From NCBI RefSeq assembly GCF_020866925.1, contig NZ_JAJGAK010000002.1:491894-555893 (forward strand): a stretch of DNA of 64,000 nucleotides, read 5' to 3'. The notes under the pieces were generated by a model. The model saw only the letters and a list, made by a program, of their open reading frames with translations. It was not told the DNA's origin and ran no database searches. A program made the position numbers and the translations under genes. Positions 28,625-37,704 of this stretch are shown piece by piece; positions within the stretch are counted from its first letter, which is position 1, and every line of letters starts with the position of its first letter. The DNA comes from Noviluteimonas lactosilytica (GTDB taxonomy: Bacteria > Pseudomonadota > Gammaproteobacteria > Xanthomonadales > Xanthomonadaceae).

Positions 28625-31348
28625 CTACACCGCAACCACTTTCACCGCGCACTTCTTGTAATCGGTCTGCTTCGAGATCGGGTCGGTGGCGTCGAGCGTC
28701 ACCTTGTTGATCAGCTGCCCCGCATCGAACCACGGCACGAAGATCACGCCCTGCGGCATCCGGTTGCGTCCGCGCGTCTCCACGCGCGAGCGCATTTCGC
28801 CGCGTCGCGACACCACGCGCACCGCGTCGCCGCGCTTGAGGCCGCGCGCGCGCGCATCGTCGGGATTCATGAACACCACCGCGGCCGGCACCGCGCGGAA
28901 CAACTCGGGCACGCGCATCGTCATCGAACCCGAGTGCCAGTGCTCGAGCACGCGCCCGGTCACCAGCCACATGTCGAAATCCTGGTCCGGCGATTCCGGC
29001 GGCGGTTCGTACGGCAACGCCCAGATCACCGCACGACCGTCCTTGTTGCCATAGAACCTGAAGCCCGCACCCTTCGGCACGAACGGATCGGAGCCTTCGC
29101 GATAGCGCCAGAGCGTTTCCTTGCCGTCGACGACGGGCCAGCGCAAGCCGCGCACCTGGTGATACGTATCGAACGGTGCGAGGTCGTGCCCGTGGCCGCG
29201 ACCGAATGTCGCGTATTCCTCGAACAACCCCTTCTGTACGTAGAACCCGAACGCGGCCGACTCGTCGTTCGCGAAGCCCTTCGCGATGTCGGTCACCGGA
29301 TAGCGGTCCACCTGCCCGTTGCGATACAGCACGTCGAACAGCGTCTTGCCCTTGAACGACGGATTCGCCGCGAGGAAATCGGGCGCCCACACTTCGTCCG
29401 TGGTGAAGCGCTTGGAGAACTCCATCAGTTGCCACAGGTCGGACCGCGCTTCGCCCGGCGCCTTCACGAGCTGGTGCCAGAATTGCGTGCGCCGTTCCGC
29501 GTTGCCGTACGCGCCTTCCTTCTCGACCCACATCGCGGCGGGCAGGATCAGGTCGGCGGCCTGCGCGGTGACGGTCGGATACGCATCGGACACGACGATG
29601 AAGTTGCGCGGGTTGCGATAGCCGGGCCACGTCTCTTCGTAGAGATTCGCCGCGGCCTGCATGTTGTTGTTGACCTGCACCCAGTACGCATTGAGCTTGC
29701 CGTCGCGCAACGCGCGGTTCTGCGCGACGGCATCGAGACCGGGCTTGCCGTTGATCGTGCCGGGCGGCACCTTCCAGATCTCTTCGGTGTGCTGGCGATG
29801 TTCCGGGTTGTTCACGACCATGTCGGCCGGCAGTCGATGGCTGAACGTGCCGACCTCGCGCGCGGTGCCGCACGCGGAGGGTTGCCCGGTGAGCGAGAAC
29901 GGCGAGTTGCCCGGCGTGGAAATCTTCCCCGTCAGCAGGTGGATGTTGTAGACCATGTTGTTGGCCCACACACCGCGCGTGTGCTGGTTGAAGCCCATCG
30001 TCCAGAACGACATCACCTTGATCTTCGGATCGGCGTAGAGATCCGCGAGGCGCTGCAGCCAGCCACGTTCGACGCCGGTCATCTCGACCGCCTTGTCCAG
30101 TGTGTACGGCGCGACGAATTCCGCGAACTTTTCGAAGTCGATCGGCGTGCCGCCGCCCGGGTCGTTCGCGTTCTTCGCACGCACCTGCAGCGGATGTTCG
30201 GGGCGCAGGCCGTAGCCGATGTCGTCGTTGCCGCGCTTGAACGTCGCGTGCCGCGACACGAAGTCGCGATTGACGTTGCCGCTGCGGATGATGTGGTTGG
30301 CGATGTAGTTGAGGATGACCAGGTCGGTCTGCGGCTTGAACACGATCGGGATGTCGGCGAGTTCGAAACTGCGATGCTCGAACGTCGACAACACCGCGAC
30401 CTGCACGTGCGGGTTCGACAGGCGGCGATCGGTCACCCGCGTCCACAGGATCGGGTGCATCTCGGCCATGTTCGAGCCCCACAGCACGAACGCATCCGCC
30501 GCTTCCATGTCGTCGTACACGCCCATCGGCTCGTCCATGCCGAAGGTGCGCATGAAGCCCGCCGCGGCCGACGCCATGCAATGGCGCGCATTCGGATCGA
30601 TGTGGTTGCTGCGAAAGCCCGCCTTCATCAGTTTTGCGGCGGCGTAGCCCTCCCAGATCGTCCACTGGCCCGAGCCGAACATGCCGATGCCGTCGGGCCC
30701 CTTCTCCTTCAGCACGCGCTTGAACTGCGCGGCCATCACGTCGAAGGCTTCGTCCCAGCTTACCTGCGTGAACTCGCCGTCCTTCGCGTACTGGCCGTTC
30801 TTCTTGCGCAGCAGGGGCGTGGTAAGGCGGTCGCTGCCGTACAGGATCTTCGAGAGGAAGTAACCCTTGATGCAGTTGATGCCGCGATTGACCTCGGCAT
30901 GCACGTCGCCGTGCGTCGCGACCACGCGGCCGTTCTTCACCGCCACGTTGACGCCGCACCCGGTGCCGCAGAAGCGGCATGGCGCCTTGTTCCATTCGAG
31001 CTTGGTGAGATCGCCCTCGGTGACGACCTGCGCGTCGCCCGGCAGCGTCATGCCGGCCGCGGCGGCCGCGGTCGCGATCGCGCTGTTGCGGATGAACTCG
31101 CGGCGCGTCAGCAGATGCGGACCCGATTCGGCGTGGTGGTGCACCAGCAGCACGTTGAGCACGCCGGGCACGGCGCGCATGTGTTCGATGCGATCGAGCA
31201 CCGCGCCGGCCTCGTCGCTTTCGCACACCACGATGCTGCGGGTCGAATCCGTGCGCGCGAGCTGGAGGTCATCGCTCGCCGCGATCGCTTCCGTGAGCGG
31301 GCCGATCGCATCGGGCCGGTGCTGCACCACCAGGCTGGTGAGATGCAT
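28625..31348 (-). CDS. napA: NapD-NapA fusion: chaperone joined to periplasmic nitrate reductase catalytic subunit
   Basis: 907 residues in one frame. Residues 1-76 are a complete NapD ([10 protein letters not shown]...[15 protein letters not shown]). It continues without a stop into a NapA whose Tat signal (TRREFIR, twin Arg at 82-83) is therefore internal. NapA features: [4Fe-4S] Cys124, 127, 131 and 159; molybdenum ligand Cys257 (NARHCMAS); molybdopterin domains to the end. There is no ATG, GTG or TTG between the last NapD residues and RR; a GTG (the V in LLVHHH) and CTG codons are the only possible internal starts. Gene order napE-DA-B-C, with no napF/G/H. GGGAGG precedes the ATG. Confidence 0.9.
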   Translation of the reverse strand: MHLTSLVVQHRPDAIGPLTEAIAASDDLQLARTDSTRSIVVCESDEAGAVLDRIEHMRAVPGVLNVLLVHHHAESGPHLLTRREFIRNSAIATAAAAAGMTLPGDAQVVTEGDLTKLEWNKAPCRFCGTGCGVNVAVKNGRVVATHGDVHAEVNRGINCIKGYFLSKILYGSDRLTTPLLRKKNGQYAKDGEFTQVSWDEAFDVMAAQFKRVLKEKGPDGIGMFGSGQWTIWEGYAAAKLMKAGFRSNHIDPNARHCMASAAAGFMRTFGMDEPMGVYDDMEAADAFVLWGSNMAEMHPILWTRVTDRRLSNPHVQVAVLSTFEHRSFELADIPIVFKPQTDLVILNYIANHIIRSGNVNRDFVSRHATFKRGNDDIGYGLRPEHPLQVRAKNANDPGGGTPIDFEKFAEFVAPYTLDKAVEMTGVERGWLQRLADLYADPKIKVMSFWTMGFNQHTRGVWANNMVYNIHLLTGKISTPGNSPFSLTGQPSACGTAREVGTFSHRLPADMVVNNPEHRQHTEEIWKVPPGTINGKPGLDAVAQNRALRDGKLNAYWVQVNNNMQAAANLYEETWPGYRNPRNFIVVSDAYPTVTAQAADLILPAAMWVEKEGAYGNAERRTQFWHQLVKAPGEARSDLWQLMEFSKRFTTDEVWAPDFLAANPSFKGKTLFDVLYRNGQVDRYPVTDIAKGFANDESAAFGFYVQKGLFEEYATFGRGHGHDLAPFDTYHQVRGLRWPVVDGKETLWRYREGSDPFVPKGAGFRFYGNKDGRAVIWALPYEPPPESPDQDFDMWLVTGRVLEHWHSGSMTMRVPELFRAVPAAVVFMNPDDARARGLKRGDAVRVVSRRGEMRSRVETRGRNRMPQGVIFVPWFDAGQLINKVTLDATDPISKQTDYKKCAVKVVAV

Positions 31349-31352
31349 GGCG

Positions 31353-31514
31353 TCAGCCTCCCGTCGGCGGGCCGGCGAACATCTGCCAGACCCACACCGC
31401 GAAGCCGTAACCGGCGACGATCATCACCGTCGCCAGCGGAAACACCACGGCCGTGAGCAGGAGGAACGCGATGCGCTCCCTGGATTTCGCGACTGCATCG
31501 TCTTCCGGCACCAT
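31353..31514 (-). CDS. napE: NapE small membrane protein
   Basis: 53 residues beginning [17 protein letters not shown], one membrane helix and the NapE ending [22 protein letters not shown] sits upstream. First gene of the nap operon, 4 nt before the napDA ATG. NapE has no defined biochemical role. No FNR or NarP-like site is obvious upstream in the short gap to the GNAT stop at 31554. Confidence 0.85.
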   Translation of the reverse strand: MVPEDDAVAKSRERIAFLLLTAVVFPLATVMIVAGYGFAVWVWQMFAGPPTGG

Positions 31515-31553
31515 CCCGCGCGCCTCCGAAAGCCCACCCCCGCGGCCCCGACT

Positions 31554-32057
31554 CTACTCCTCGCCCGGCTCCCACACCATGTAGACATCCGCGCGCACGT
31601 ACTTCGAGCCGGGACGCGGCGCGGGCCGATGGCGGAAGCCGACGCTTTCATATAACTGAAGCGCGGGACCGAGCTTGCTGCTCGACTCCAGGAACAGTTC
31701 GCGGCCGCCGATCGCACGGAACTCCTCCAGCGCCGCCTGCATCAGCAGACGCCCGATGCCGCGGCCGTGCTGCGCGGGCTCCACCGCCATCTTCGTGAGT
31801 TCGTACACACCCGCGTCTTCACGCTTGAGCGCGACGGTGCCCACCACGTGATCGTGCTCGTCGACGGCCATCAGCACGCGGCCGCCGTGGTCGAGGATGT
31901 GGGTCTGCGGGTCGGAGAGCACTTCGCGGTCGATCGGCTCGACCTTGAAGTAGCGCTCGAGCCAATCGATGTTGAGGCGCGCGAAGTCCTGGCTCCAGCG
32001 CGGCTCGAATGCACGGATGTCGATGGAACCGATGTCGATGGAACGCCTGTCGATCAT
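31554..32057 (-). CDS. GNAT-family N-acetyltransferase
   Basis: 167 residues with the acetyl-CoA motif VEPAQHGRGIGRLLMQAAL and the later LYESVGFRHRP. Substrate unknown. The N-terminus has a short duplicated SIDI/GSIDI element (tandem repeat in DNA at about 32019-32048), so the true start could be a little downstream. It follows the bestrophin gene... transcribed away from it only in sense that both are on the minus strand with 12 nt between. Confidence 0.87.
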   Translation of the reverse strand: MIDRRSIDIGSIDIRAFEPRWSQDFARLNIDWLERYFKVEPIDREVLSDPQTHILDHGGRVLMAVDEHDHVVGTVALKREDAGVYELTKMAVEPAQHGRGIGRLLMQAALEEFRAIGGRELFLESSSKLGPALQLYESVGFRHRPAPRPGSKYVRADVYMVWEPGEE

Positions 32058-32069
32058 CCACGCATTGTC

Positions 32070-33077
32070 CTACATCGCGATCCCCGACGGTGTGCGCACC
32101 GCCTGCGGCAGGCCGATCTCGCCGAGCACTTCGCGCAGGTCCAGCTCGACCTGCTCGCACATGTGGCTGATCGGCACGTCGTTCGTGCCGCCCTCGAAGG
32201 GATTCTCGGTTGCTTCGTTCACCTGGTCGAGCGAGGTGTACATCCACGAAATCAGCAGGCTGAGCGGAATCGCGAGCCACACCATCCTGCCGCTCGCCCA
32301 CCCCGCCACCATCTCGTTGAGCCGTTCGAACTCGCTGATCATCCCGAACGGCAGCAGGATGCACAGGATCCAGACGAACGTGGAATGGATAAAGGCGAGC
32401 TGGCGCGGATACGGGAAGTCCTTGATGCGCTCGGTCTTGCATTGCTGGTCCTGGAACTCGCGCATCGCACGCTGCACTTCGGCGAACGCGACCGGGCTGA
32501 GCGCGCCCGCATCGAGCAGCCGCTTGGCATCCGCGCTCTGCAGCGCCAACGCCTGGTAGGCCTTGTTGCGCGATTCCAGCACCTGCGCGGCTTCGTCGGG
32601 CGCGAGGTAGCGCAGGAGTTCCGAGTTCAGCGTCTGCTCGCGCTCGGGGATCTTGTAGCGATTGCGCCACTCGACGTTGTACGCCTTGTCCGTCGACTCC
32701 CACGGCTTGCGCTTGCGCATCTCGTGCCGCAGCGTCGCCAGCCACGCGAGGTGGCGGTTGACGAACACCTTCGCCACCATGCGGTCGGGAATGAGATCGC
32801 GGCACGCGATGCCGAACGCGCGGCTCGTGCTCGCGATCGTCACCCACAGCACCTGCGCGTCCTGCATGCGGTTGTACGCCTGCAGGTTCTTGAAGCCTGC
32901 CGACAACGCGACCGTCGTACCGAGCAGGAACACGATCGCGAACGGGATGGTCAGGAATTTGAGTCCGACCACTTCGTAGAGGACCACCGGCACGATGCTC
33001 AGGACCAGCAACAGGTAGATGTTGCGCCGGGTCCACAGCAGGAATTCCGGCAAGGTGTAGTTGCGGTCGATCAACAT
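32070..33077 (-). CDS. Bestrophin-family anion channel
   Basis: 335 residues. It starts with the conserved YTLPEFLLWTRRNIYLLL, has paired membrane segments near 18-60 and near 228-285, and contains IPLSLLISWMYTSLDQ and NPFEGGTNDVP. That NPFxG..D stretch is the bestrophin signature (calcium-clasp region in animal homologues). Bacterial members form pentameric chloride or cation channels in the inner membrane. It lies 15 nt after the cytochrome b gene, so they are probably co-transcribed. Confidence 0.9.
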   Translation of the reverse strand: MLIDRNYTLPEFLLWTRRNIYLLLVLSIVPVVLYEVVGLKFLTIPFAIVFLLGTTVALSAGFKNLQAYNRMQDAQVLWVTIASTSRAFGIACRDLIPDRMVAKVFVNRHLAWLATLRHEMRKRKPWESTDKAYNVEWRNRYKIPEREQTLNSELLRYLAPDEAAQVLESRNKAYQALALQSADAKRLLDAGALSPVAFAEVQRAMREFQDQQCKTERIKDFPYPRQLAFIHSTFVWILCILLPFGMISEFERLNEMVAGWASGRMVWLAIPLSLLISWMYTSLDQVNEATENPFEGGTNDVPISHMCEQVELDLREVLGEIGLPQAVRTPSGIAM

Positions 33078-33092
33078 GGTCGAGTCCTCGGA

Positions 33093-34352
33093 TCAGTGCA
33101 GCAGCGCGGTCACGCGCGCGGGGACGGGCCTGGTGCGCTCGAACCCGAACGCGGTGTACACCCAGAGGAAACCGAAGAAGCCGAAATACACGGCCACCAG
33201 CACGCGCCCGAGAAGGGTTTCGATCGCCGTCGGCAGCACGCCCGCGCCGATCGCGCCCAAGCCCACGAACGCAGCCGCGAACAGCATCAGCGCGACCTTG
33301 AAGCCGAGCCCGCGATAGCGGATCGAGCGCACCTTGCCGCGATCCAGCCACGGCAGCAGGAACAGCACGCCGATCGCCGCGAACATCGTGAGCACGCCGA
33401 GCAGCTTGTGCGGGATCACCCGCAACATCGCGTAGTACGGGGTGAAGTACCACACCGGCTTGATGTGCTCCGGCGTCACGAGCTTGTTGGCCTCGGTGAA
33501 GTTGTCGTGTTCCAGGAACCAGCCGCCGAAGGTCGGCGCGAAGAAGATCACGAACGCGGCGAGCGTCACGAACACGCCGGTGCTCAGCACGTCTTCCACC
33601 GTGTAGTACGGGTGGAACGGGATGCCGTCGAGCGGCTTGCCGTCGGGCGCGGGCGAGTCGAAGATCTCGACGCCGTCGGGGTTGTTCGACCCCACTTCGT
33701 GCAGCGCGAGGATGTGCAGCGTGACCAGCAGCAACAGCACGAGCGGCAATGCGATCACGTGCAGCGCGAAGAAGCGGTTGAGCGTCGCGTCGCCCGGCAG
33801 GTAATCGCCCATGATCCATTCGGTCAGGCCGTTGCCGATGACCGGGATCGCGCCGAACAGCGAAATGATCACCTTCGCGCCCCAGAACGACATCTGGCCC
33901 CACGGCAACACGTAACCGACGAAGGCCTCCGCCATCAGCACGAGGTAGACCAGCATGCCGAGGATCCACACCAGTTCGCGCGGCCGCTTGTACGACCCGT
34001 ACAGCAAGCCGCGGAACATGTGCAGGTACACCACGACGAAGAACAGCGACGCGCCAGTGGAGTGCATGTAGCGGATCAGCCAGCCCCACTCCACGTCGCG
34101 CATGATGTATTCGACCGACGAGAATGCCTCGGCCGCCGAAGGCTTGAAGTGCATCGTCAGGAAGATGCCGGTCAGCAACTGGTTGACCAGCACGACGCCC
34201 GCGAGGGCGCCGAAGAGGTACCAGACGTTGAAGTTCTTCGGCGAGTAATACCCGGTCGTGTGCGCCGAAAGGAACGACAACACCGGGATGCGATCCTCGA
34301 CCCAAGCGAGCACGCGGTTCTTCGGATTCACCTTCTCGTACTTCAGGGCCAC
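33093..34352 (-). CDS. petB: Cytochrome b (ubiquinol-cytochrome c reductase type), isolated
   Basis: 419 residues from a GTG preceded by GAGAGG. Eight or nine membrane helices; paired heme His residues in YMHSTGASLFFVVVYLHM and HVIALPLVLLLLVTLHIL. The quinol-oxidation-site motif is PVWY (KPVWYFTPYY) rather than PEWY, a variant known from beta/gammaproteobacteria. Neither a Rieske protein nor cytochrome c1 gene is next to it; neighbours are OsmC and bestrophin genes. It is either a duplicated copy or a complex III subunit encoded apart from its partners. Confidence 0.88.
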   Translation of the reverse strand: MALKYEKVNPKNRVLAWVEDRIPVLSFLSAHTTGYYSPKNFNVWYLFGALAGVVLVNQLLTGIFLTMHFKPSAAEAFSSVEYIMRDVEWGWLIRYMHSTGASLFFVVVYLHMFRGLLYGSYKRPRELVWILGMLVYLVLMAEAFVGYVLPWGQMSFWGAKVIISLFGAIPVIGNGLTEWIMGDYLPGDATLNRFFALHVIALPLVLLLLVTLHILALHEVGSNNPDGVEIFDSPAPDGKPLDGIPFHPYYTVEDVLSTGVFVTLAAFVIFFAPTFGGWFLEHDNFTEANKLVTPEHIKPVWYFTPYYAMLRVIPHKLLGVLTMFAAIGVLFLLPWLDRGKVRSIRYRGLGFKVALMLFAAAFVGLGAIGAGVLPTAIETLLGRVLVAVYFGFFGFLWVYTAFGFERTRPVPARVTALLH

Positions 34353-34362
34353 GGGGCACCTC

Positions 34363-34860
34363 TCACTCTGGCGCCAGCGCAACGACGTGGGCGATGCCCT
34401 GGCGGAACATCTTGGCGTAGGGGCAGTAGCGCTCCGCGTGGCGCACCAGCTCGGCGGCCACCGTGCGATCCACGCCCGGCAAGTGCGCGCGCAATTCGGC
34501 CGACAGCAGGAACAAGCCGTCCACCGGATCGCGTGCGAACGTCACCGCCGCCTCGACGCGCGCATCGTGCAGTTCGATGCCGTGGCGCGCGGCGAGCAGG
34601 CTCATGACGCCGTGGAAACACGCGGCGTAACTGGCCGCGAACAGTTGCTCGGGATTGCTGCCGCCACCCGGCCCGCCCAGGTGTTCGGGCAGGCGCAGGT
34701 CGGCGCGCAGCGCACCGTCGTCGGAACACACCACGCCCGAGGCGCGTCCATGCGCAGCCTCGCCACCGGTGACGAGCACGCGTCCGGTGTACAACGCTTC
34801 CGCCTCGTCGCCGACGAACTTGTCCAGCGTGCCGAGCGGCAGGGGCTTGAGGGTGGTCAT
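34363..34860 (-). CDS. OsmC/Ohr-family peroxidase
   Basis: 165 residues with the two reactive cysteines in ASYAACFHGV and RYCPYAK, the layout of organic hydroperoxide reductases. LAGRG-type Ohr features are partly divergent, so OsmC-like is the safer label. The ATG overlaps the SDR stop (ATGA, 34857-34860). Ends 10 nt before the cytochrome b GTG. Confidence 0.88.
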   Translation of the reverse strand: MTTLKPLPLGTLDKFVGDEAEALYTGRVLVTGGEAAHGRASGVVCSDDGALRADLRLPEHLGGPGGGSNPEQLFAASYAACFHGVMSLLAARHGIELHDARVEAAVTFARDPVDGLFLLSAELRAHLPGVDRTVAAELVRHAERYCPYAKMFRQGIAHVVALAPE

Positions 34861-35633
34861 GCGTTCGCCGACGTGTCTTTGCCGTAACCCGATTGCGCGA
34901 ACCAGCGCTGGAAGTCGATCGAGCCCTTCCACGCATCGCCCAGCGGCACGAGCGCATCGCGATCGAGCGGCATGCCGAAGTACGGCGCCTGCGCATCGGA
35001 GACCACTTCGCGCGTGTCGTGCACCGCATCCATGAAGCGCTTGCCGACGTCGGCGATCGACACGCGATCCGGGCCGGCGATTTCGACGACGCCGTTGACC
35101 GGCGGCGCCAGTGCATTGCGCGAGACCGCGTCGGCGACGTCGTCGGCGGCGATCAGCTGCACGAGCGCGGACGACAGGCGCACGGTGTCGCCGTCGGTGC
35201 CCGACTCGATGATCCCCGGCAGGAAATCGAAGAACTGCGTGGAGTGGATGATCGTGTACGGCACGCCGGATTCGCGAATCAGGCGCTCCTGCTCCGCCTT
35301 CGCGATGAAGTAGTCGTTGATGCCGGGACGGTCGGTGCCGACGATCGACAGCGCGACGTGCTGCTTCACGCCCGCCTTCTTTTCGGCCGCGAGGATGTGC
35401 TCGCCCGCCGCGCGGAAGAACTTCAGCGCCGCGTCGCCCGTGTACGGCGGCGGCGAGTTCGCGAGATCGACGACGACGGAAGCGCCCGCCATCGCGGCGT
35501 CGAGCCCTTCGCCCGTCAGGATGTTCACGCCCGTATCGGGCGAAGCGGCGAGCACTTCGTTGCCCGCGTCGCGCAGGCGCTGCACGACCTTGCTGCCGAT
35601 GCGGCCGGTGCCGCCGATGACCAGGATCTTCAT
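34857..35633 (-). CDS. NmrA-like atypical SDR (NAD(P)-binding)
   Basis: 258 residues. Rossmann start MKILVIGGTGRIGSKVVQRL; lacks the classical YxxxK pair, as in NmrA/TMR atypical SDRs (IIHSTQFFDFLPGI). It may act as a redox-sensing reductase. GGAGGG precedes the ATG. It carries the CTAC-N19-CTAG promoter pattern upstream, as does the nearby AhpD-like gene. SDR/epimerase-like genes are typical partners of ECF41 sigma factors. Confidence 0.87.
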   Translation of the reverse strand: MKILVIGGTGRIGSKVVQRLRDAGNEVLAASPDTGVNILTGEGLDAAMAGASVVVDLANSPPPYTGDAALKFFRAAGEHILAAEKKAGVKQHVALSIVGTDRPGINDYFIAKAEQERLIRESGVPYTIIHSTQFFDFLPGIIESGTDGDTVRLSSALVQLIAADDVADAVSRNALAPPVNGVVEIAGPDRVSIADVGKRFMDAVHDTREVVSDAQAPYFGMPLDRDALVPLGDAWKGSIDFQRWFAQSGYGKDTSANA

Positions 35634-35669
35634 TGTCTTCCCTCCGGTGAATAAGCCCAGGGTCCGATG

Positions 35670-35696
35670 CTAGGAACCGGCGCTGCGTGCGAGTAG
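35670..35696 (-). promoter_or_regulatory. Putative promoter CTAC-N19-CTAG upstream of the SDR gene
   Basis: On the minus strand CTAC (35696-35693) is followed after 19 nt by CTAG (35673-35670), 36 nt before the ATG. The same spacing occurs upstream of the genes at 37222 and 39198. Confidence 0.45.
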
Positions 35697-35740
35697 CCCT
35701 GGGCGCGGACGCAGCGTGTTGCCTTTTGCGCACCAATCGC

Positions 35741-36763
35741 TCAGCCGGCGACCGCCTCGGCGACGGCCTCTGCCTCGGCGACGACCGGGCGCCACTGCGA
35801 AATCGTGTCGAGATCGATCGCGCGGATCTCGGTCGTCATGAAATCGATGAAGGCGCGGATGCGCTTGGGCAGTTGCTTGCGGCTGAGGTAGCAAAGGAAA
35901 TGGCCTCGGTCGTCGGGCGCGTACTGGTCGAGTGCGGTTACGAGCAGGCCCGCCTTCATCGCATCGGCCGCAAGGCACGCGGGAAGTTGCGCGATGCCCT
36001 CGCCGCGCAGGACGGCCTGCAGCGCCAGTTCGGAATCGTTGAACGTCATCGCGCCCTGCGGCGTCACCGACGTCGACACGCCTTCGACCTTGAAGCTCCA
36101 CGGCTGCAGGCGGCCATTGGCCGAACGCAGCGTGATGCAGCAGCGCGAATCGATGTCCTCGAGCTTCGAGGGCAAACCATGTTGCGCCGCGTACGACGGC
36201 GATGCGCACACGATCATCTGCATCGGGATCAGCTGCTTGGCGACGACCTGGCTGTCTTCGAGGGTGCCTTCGCGGAATGCGACGTCGACGCGCTCGCCGG
36301 CGAGATCGGGTGCGCGCTCGTCGAGCATCAGTTCGACCGCGACCTCGGGATATCGCTCACGGAAGCGCGACAGCAGCGGCGCGATCACCTTGCGCCCGAA
36401 CCCGTGCGTCGCCGACACGCGCAGCTGGCCGCGCGGCGGCCCTTCGCGCAGGTCGCGCATCTCTTCCATCGCCTGCAGGATGCGGTCGACGCCCGGCCGG
36501 CAGCCGTCGTAGAACACCTCGCCTTCGGCGGTCAGCGATGTCGAGCGCGTCGTGCGCGAGAACAGGCGCGCGCCCAGCTGTCCTTCCAGCTTCTGCACGC
36601 TGCGGCTCACCGCGGAGCGGCCGACGCCGAGCCGGTCGGCAGCGCGCGCGAAGCTGCCTTCGGTCGCAACCGCGAGGAACGCGACCACGCCGGCGTAGCT
36701 CGCCGACAGGCTGGTGGGAAGCAGATCGCGATCGGGATCGCGGGACTGGAGGGTCATGGTCAT
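35741..36763 (-). CDS. LysR-family transcriptional regulator
   Basis: 340 residues. N-terminal wHTH (about 22-80; VVAFLAVATEGSFARAADRLGVGRSAVSRSVQKLE), then a substrate-binding domain of the CrgA/DsdC-like group (SATHGFGRKVIAPLL...). C-terminus is Ala/Glu/Val-rich. Its first ATG overlaps the stop of the sigma-region-4 gene (ATGA), so both should be co-translated. A likely regulator of the downstream SDR-OsmC genes (inference). Confidence 0.92.
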   Translation of the reverse strand: MTMTLQSRDPDRDLLPTSLSASYAGVVAFLAVATEGSFARAADRLGVGRSAVSRSVQKLEGQLGARLFSRTTRSTSLTAEGEVFYDGCRPGVDRILQAMEEMRDLREGPPRGQLRVSATHGFGRKVIAPLLSRFRERYPEVAVELMLDERAPDLAGERVDVAFREGTLEDSQVVAKQLIPMQMIVCASPSYAAQHGLPSKLEDIDSRCCITLRSANGRLQPWSFKVEGVSTSVTPQGAMTFNDSELALQAVLRGEGIAQLPACLAADAMKAGLLVTALDQYAPDDRGHFLCYLSRKQLPKRIRAFIDFMTTEIRAIDLDTISQWRPVVAEAEAVAEAVAG

Positions 36764-37035
36764 CGCGTTGGATCCTGGGGGGAATGATCCTGGGTGGGGT
36801 CAACCTGGGTGGAATCGGCCTGTTTGGAATCGGGATTACGTCTTGCTGCGTCGCACATCGCGCGCCGGGCCACGTCGAGGTGGTCCCTGCACGCTTCCCT
36901 CCGCACACCGGTGGTGCGTTCGATGTCTTCGAAGCTGGCATCGAACAGCCGGTGCAGCAGGAACACGGCGCGCGTGGTCGGCGGCAGCGAATCGAGCACT
37001 GCCAGGAACTCCGACCAGACGTATTCCTTGTCCAT
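36760..37035 (-). CDS. Stand-alone sigma-factor region 4 protein
   Basis: 91 residues from MDKEYVWSEF. It contains only a sigma-70 region 4 helix-turn-helix (LDSLPPTTRAVFLLHRLFDASFEDIERTTGV...REACRDHLDVARRAM), similar in pattern to region 4 of the ECF41 protein at 38191, with no region 2. The tail is a five-residue repeat (DSKQA DSTQV DPTQD HSPQD). The start is chosen because an ECF41-type promoter ends 8 nt before this ATG, implying a leaderless mRNA; longer forms (ATG at 37158) have no ribosome-binding site. Stop coupled to LysR (ATGA). It could bind a -35 element or core RNA polymerase. Confidence 0.7.
   Translation of the reverse strand: MDKEYVWSEFLAVLDSLPPTTRAVFLLHRLFDASFEDIERTTGVRREACRDHLDVARRAMCDAARRNPDSKQADSTQVDPTQDHSPQDPTR
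36771..36830. repeat. Four tandem 15-bp repeats
   Basis: Units at 36771-36785, 36786-36800, 36801-36815 and 36816-36830 share the plus-strand pattern (N)2-3CCTGG/TG/TTGGAAT. They encode the pentapeptide-repeat tail of the region-4 protein on the minus strand, so repeat number could vary between strains. Confidence 0.8.
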
Positions 37036-37043
37036 GCCCAGTA

Positions 37044-37070
37044 GTCGAACCAGGGCGCGCAGTTGTGACA
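37044..37070 (-). promoter_or_regulatory. ECF41-type promoter of the sigma-region-4 gene
   Basis: On the minus strand TGTCACA (37070-37064), a 16-nt spacer, and CGAC (37047-37044), followed after 8 nt by the ATG at 37035. The known ECF41 promoter is TGTCACA with CGTC after about 16 nt; here one -10 base differs. Confidence 0.6.
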
Positions 37071-37160
37071 GGAGGAAATGGTGCTCTGACCCCTGTTTTT
37101 GCTCCTGCTTCTTGCTGCCATTGGTGCGGGACAGGCAACACGGTGCGTCCGCTGCCATGC

Positions 37161-37187
37161 CTACCCGGCGAGCGGGTGCGGGCCTAG
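37161..37187 (+). promoter_or_regulatory. Putative promoter CTAC-N19-CTAG upstream of the AhpD-like gene
   Basis: CTAC at 37161-37164 and CTAG at 37184-37187, 34 nt before the ATG at 37222. Same spacing as upstream of the SDR (35633) and hydrolase (39198) genes. No ECF41-type motif is seen here. Confidence 0.45.
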
Positions 37188-37221
37188 CTTGTGGGCCTTC
37201 ACCCAACGAGGCCTCTCCCCC

Positions 37222-37704
37222 ATGAGCCAGCAACGCATCGACTACCGCGAGCAGTCGCCCGAACTCTTCAGCAAGCTGGTCGAGTTCAGCATGCTCGTTT
37301 CGAAATCCGGCATCGAGCCGGCGATCCAGGACCTGGTGTCCATCCGCGCTTCGCAACTCAACGGTTGTGCGTTCTGCATCGACATGCACAGCAAGGCCGC
37401 GACCATCCACGGCGAACGGCCGCTGCGCCTGTACCACCTCGCGACGTGGCGCGAATCGACGCTGTTCGAACCGCGCGAACGCGCCGCGCTCGCATGGACC
37501 GAAGCCCTCACGTCGCTGCCGCCGCAGGGCGTGCCGCAGGACATCTACGATCGCGTGCGCACGCAGTTCTCCGAGAAGGAGCTCTCGGACCTCACGTTCT
37601 CGGTGATGGCGGTCAACGCCTGGAACCGGGTCAACGTCGGCTTCAACACCACGCCCGGTTCGCTGGACAAAGCGTTCGGGCTCGACAAGGCGAATCTGTC
37701 ATGA
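37222..37704 (+). CDS. Carboxymuconolactone decarboxylase/AhpD-like protein
   Basis: 160 residues. Redox motif Cys49-x2-Cys52 with His56 (LNGCAFCIDMHSKAA), the AhpD-core signature. Such proteins act as alkylhydroperoxidase partners or related lyases. Its stop overlaps the cupin ATG (ATGA, 37701-37704). Carboxymuconolactone decarboxylase-like genes are the commonest partner of ECF41 sigma factors, which fits the sigma gene 62 nt after the cupin. Confidence 0.92.
   Translation: MSQQRIDYREQSPELFSKLVEFSMLVSKSGIEPAIQDLVSIRASQLNGCAFCIDMHSKAATIHGERPLRLYHLATWRESTLFEPRERAALAWTEALTSLPPQGVPQDIYDRVRTQFSEKELSDLTFSVMAVNAWNRVNVGFNTTPGSLDKAFGLDKANLS

Noticed and set aside
28364..31456. Long plus-strand open frame opposite napDA
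   Set aside because: Antisense shadow of a gene with verified cofactor motifs; no recognisable domain.
32019..32048. Short tandem repeat at the start of the GNAT gene as a regulatory repeat
   Set aside because: Only two units, in frame, encoding a duplicated SIDI; more likely a small coding duplication.
31767..34607. Long plus-strand open frame spanning bestrophin and cytochrome b genes
   Set aside because: Crosses three real genes in antisense; composition is His/Arg/Glu-rich and non-protein-like.
36760..37158. A longer start (ATG at 37158) for the sigma-region-4 protein
   Set aside because: No usable ribosome-binding site, and the extra residues would cover the ECF41-type promoter; the ATG at 37035 fits a leaderless start.
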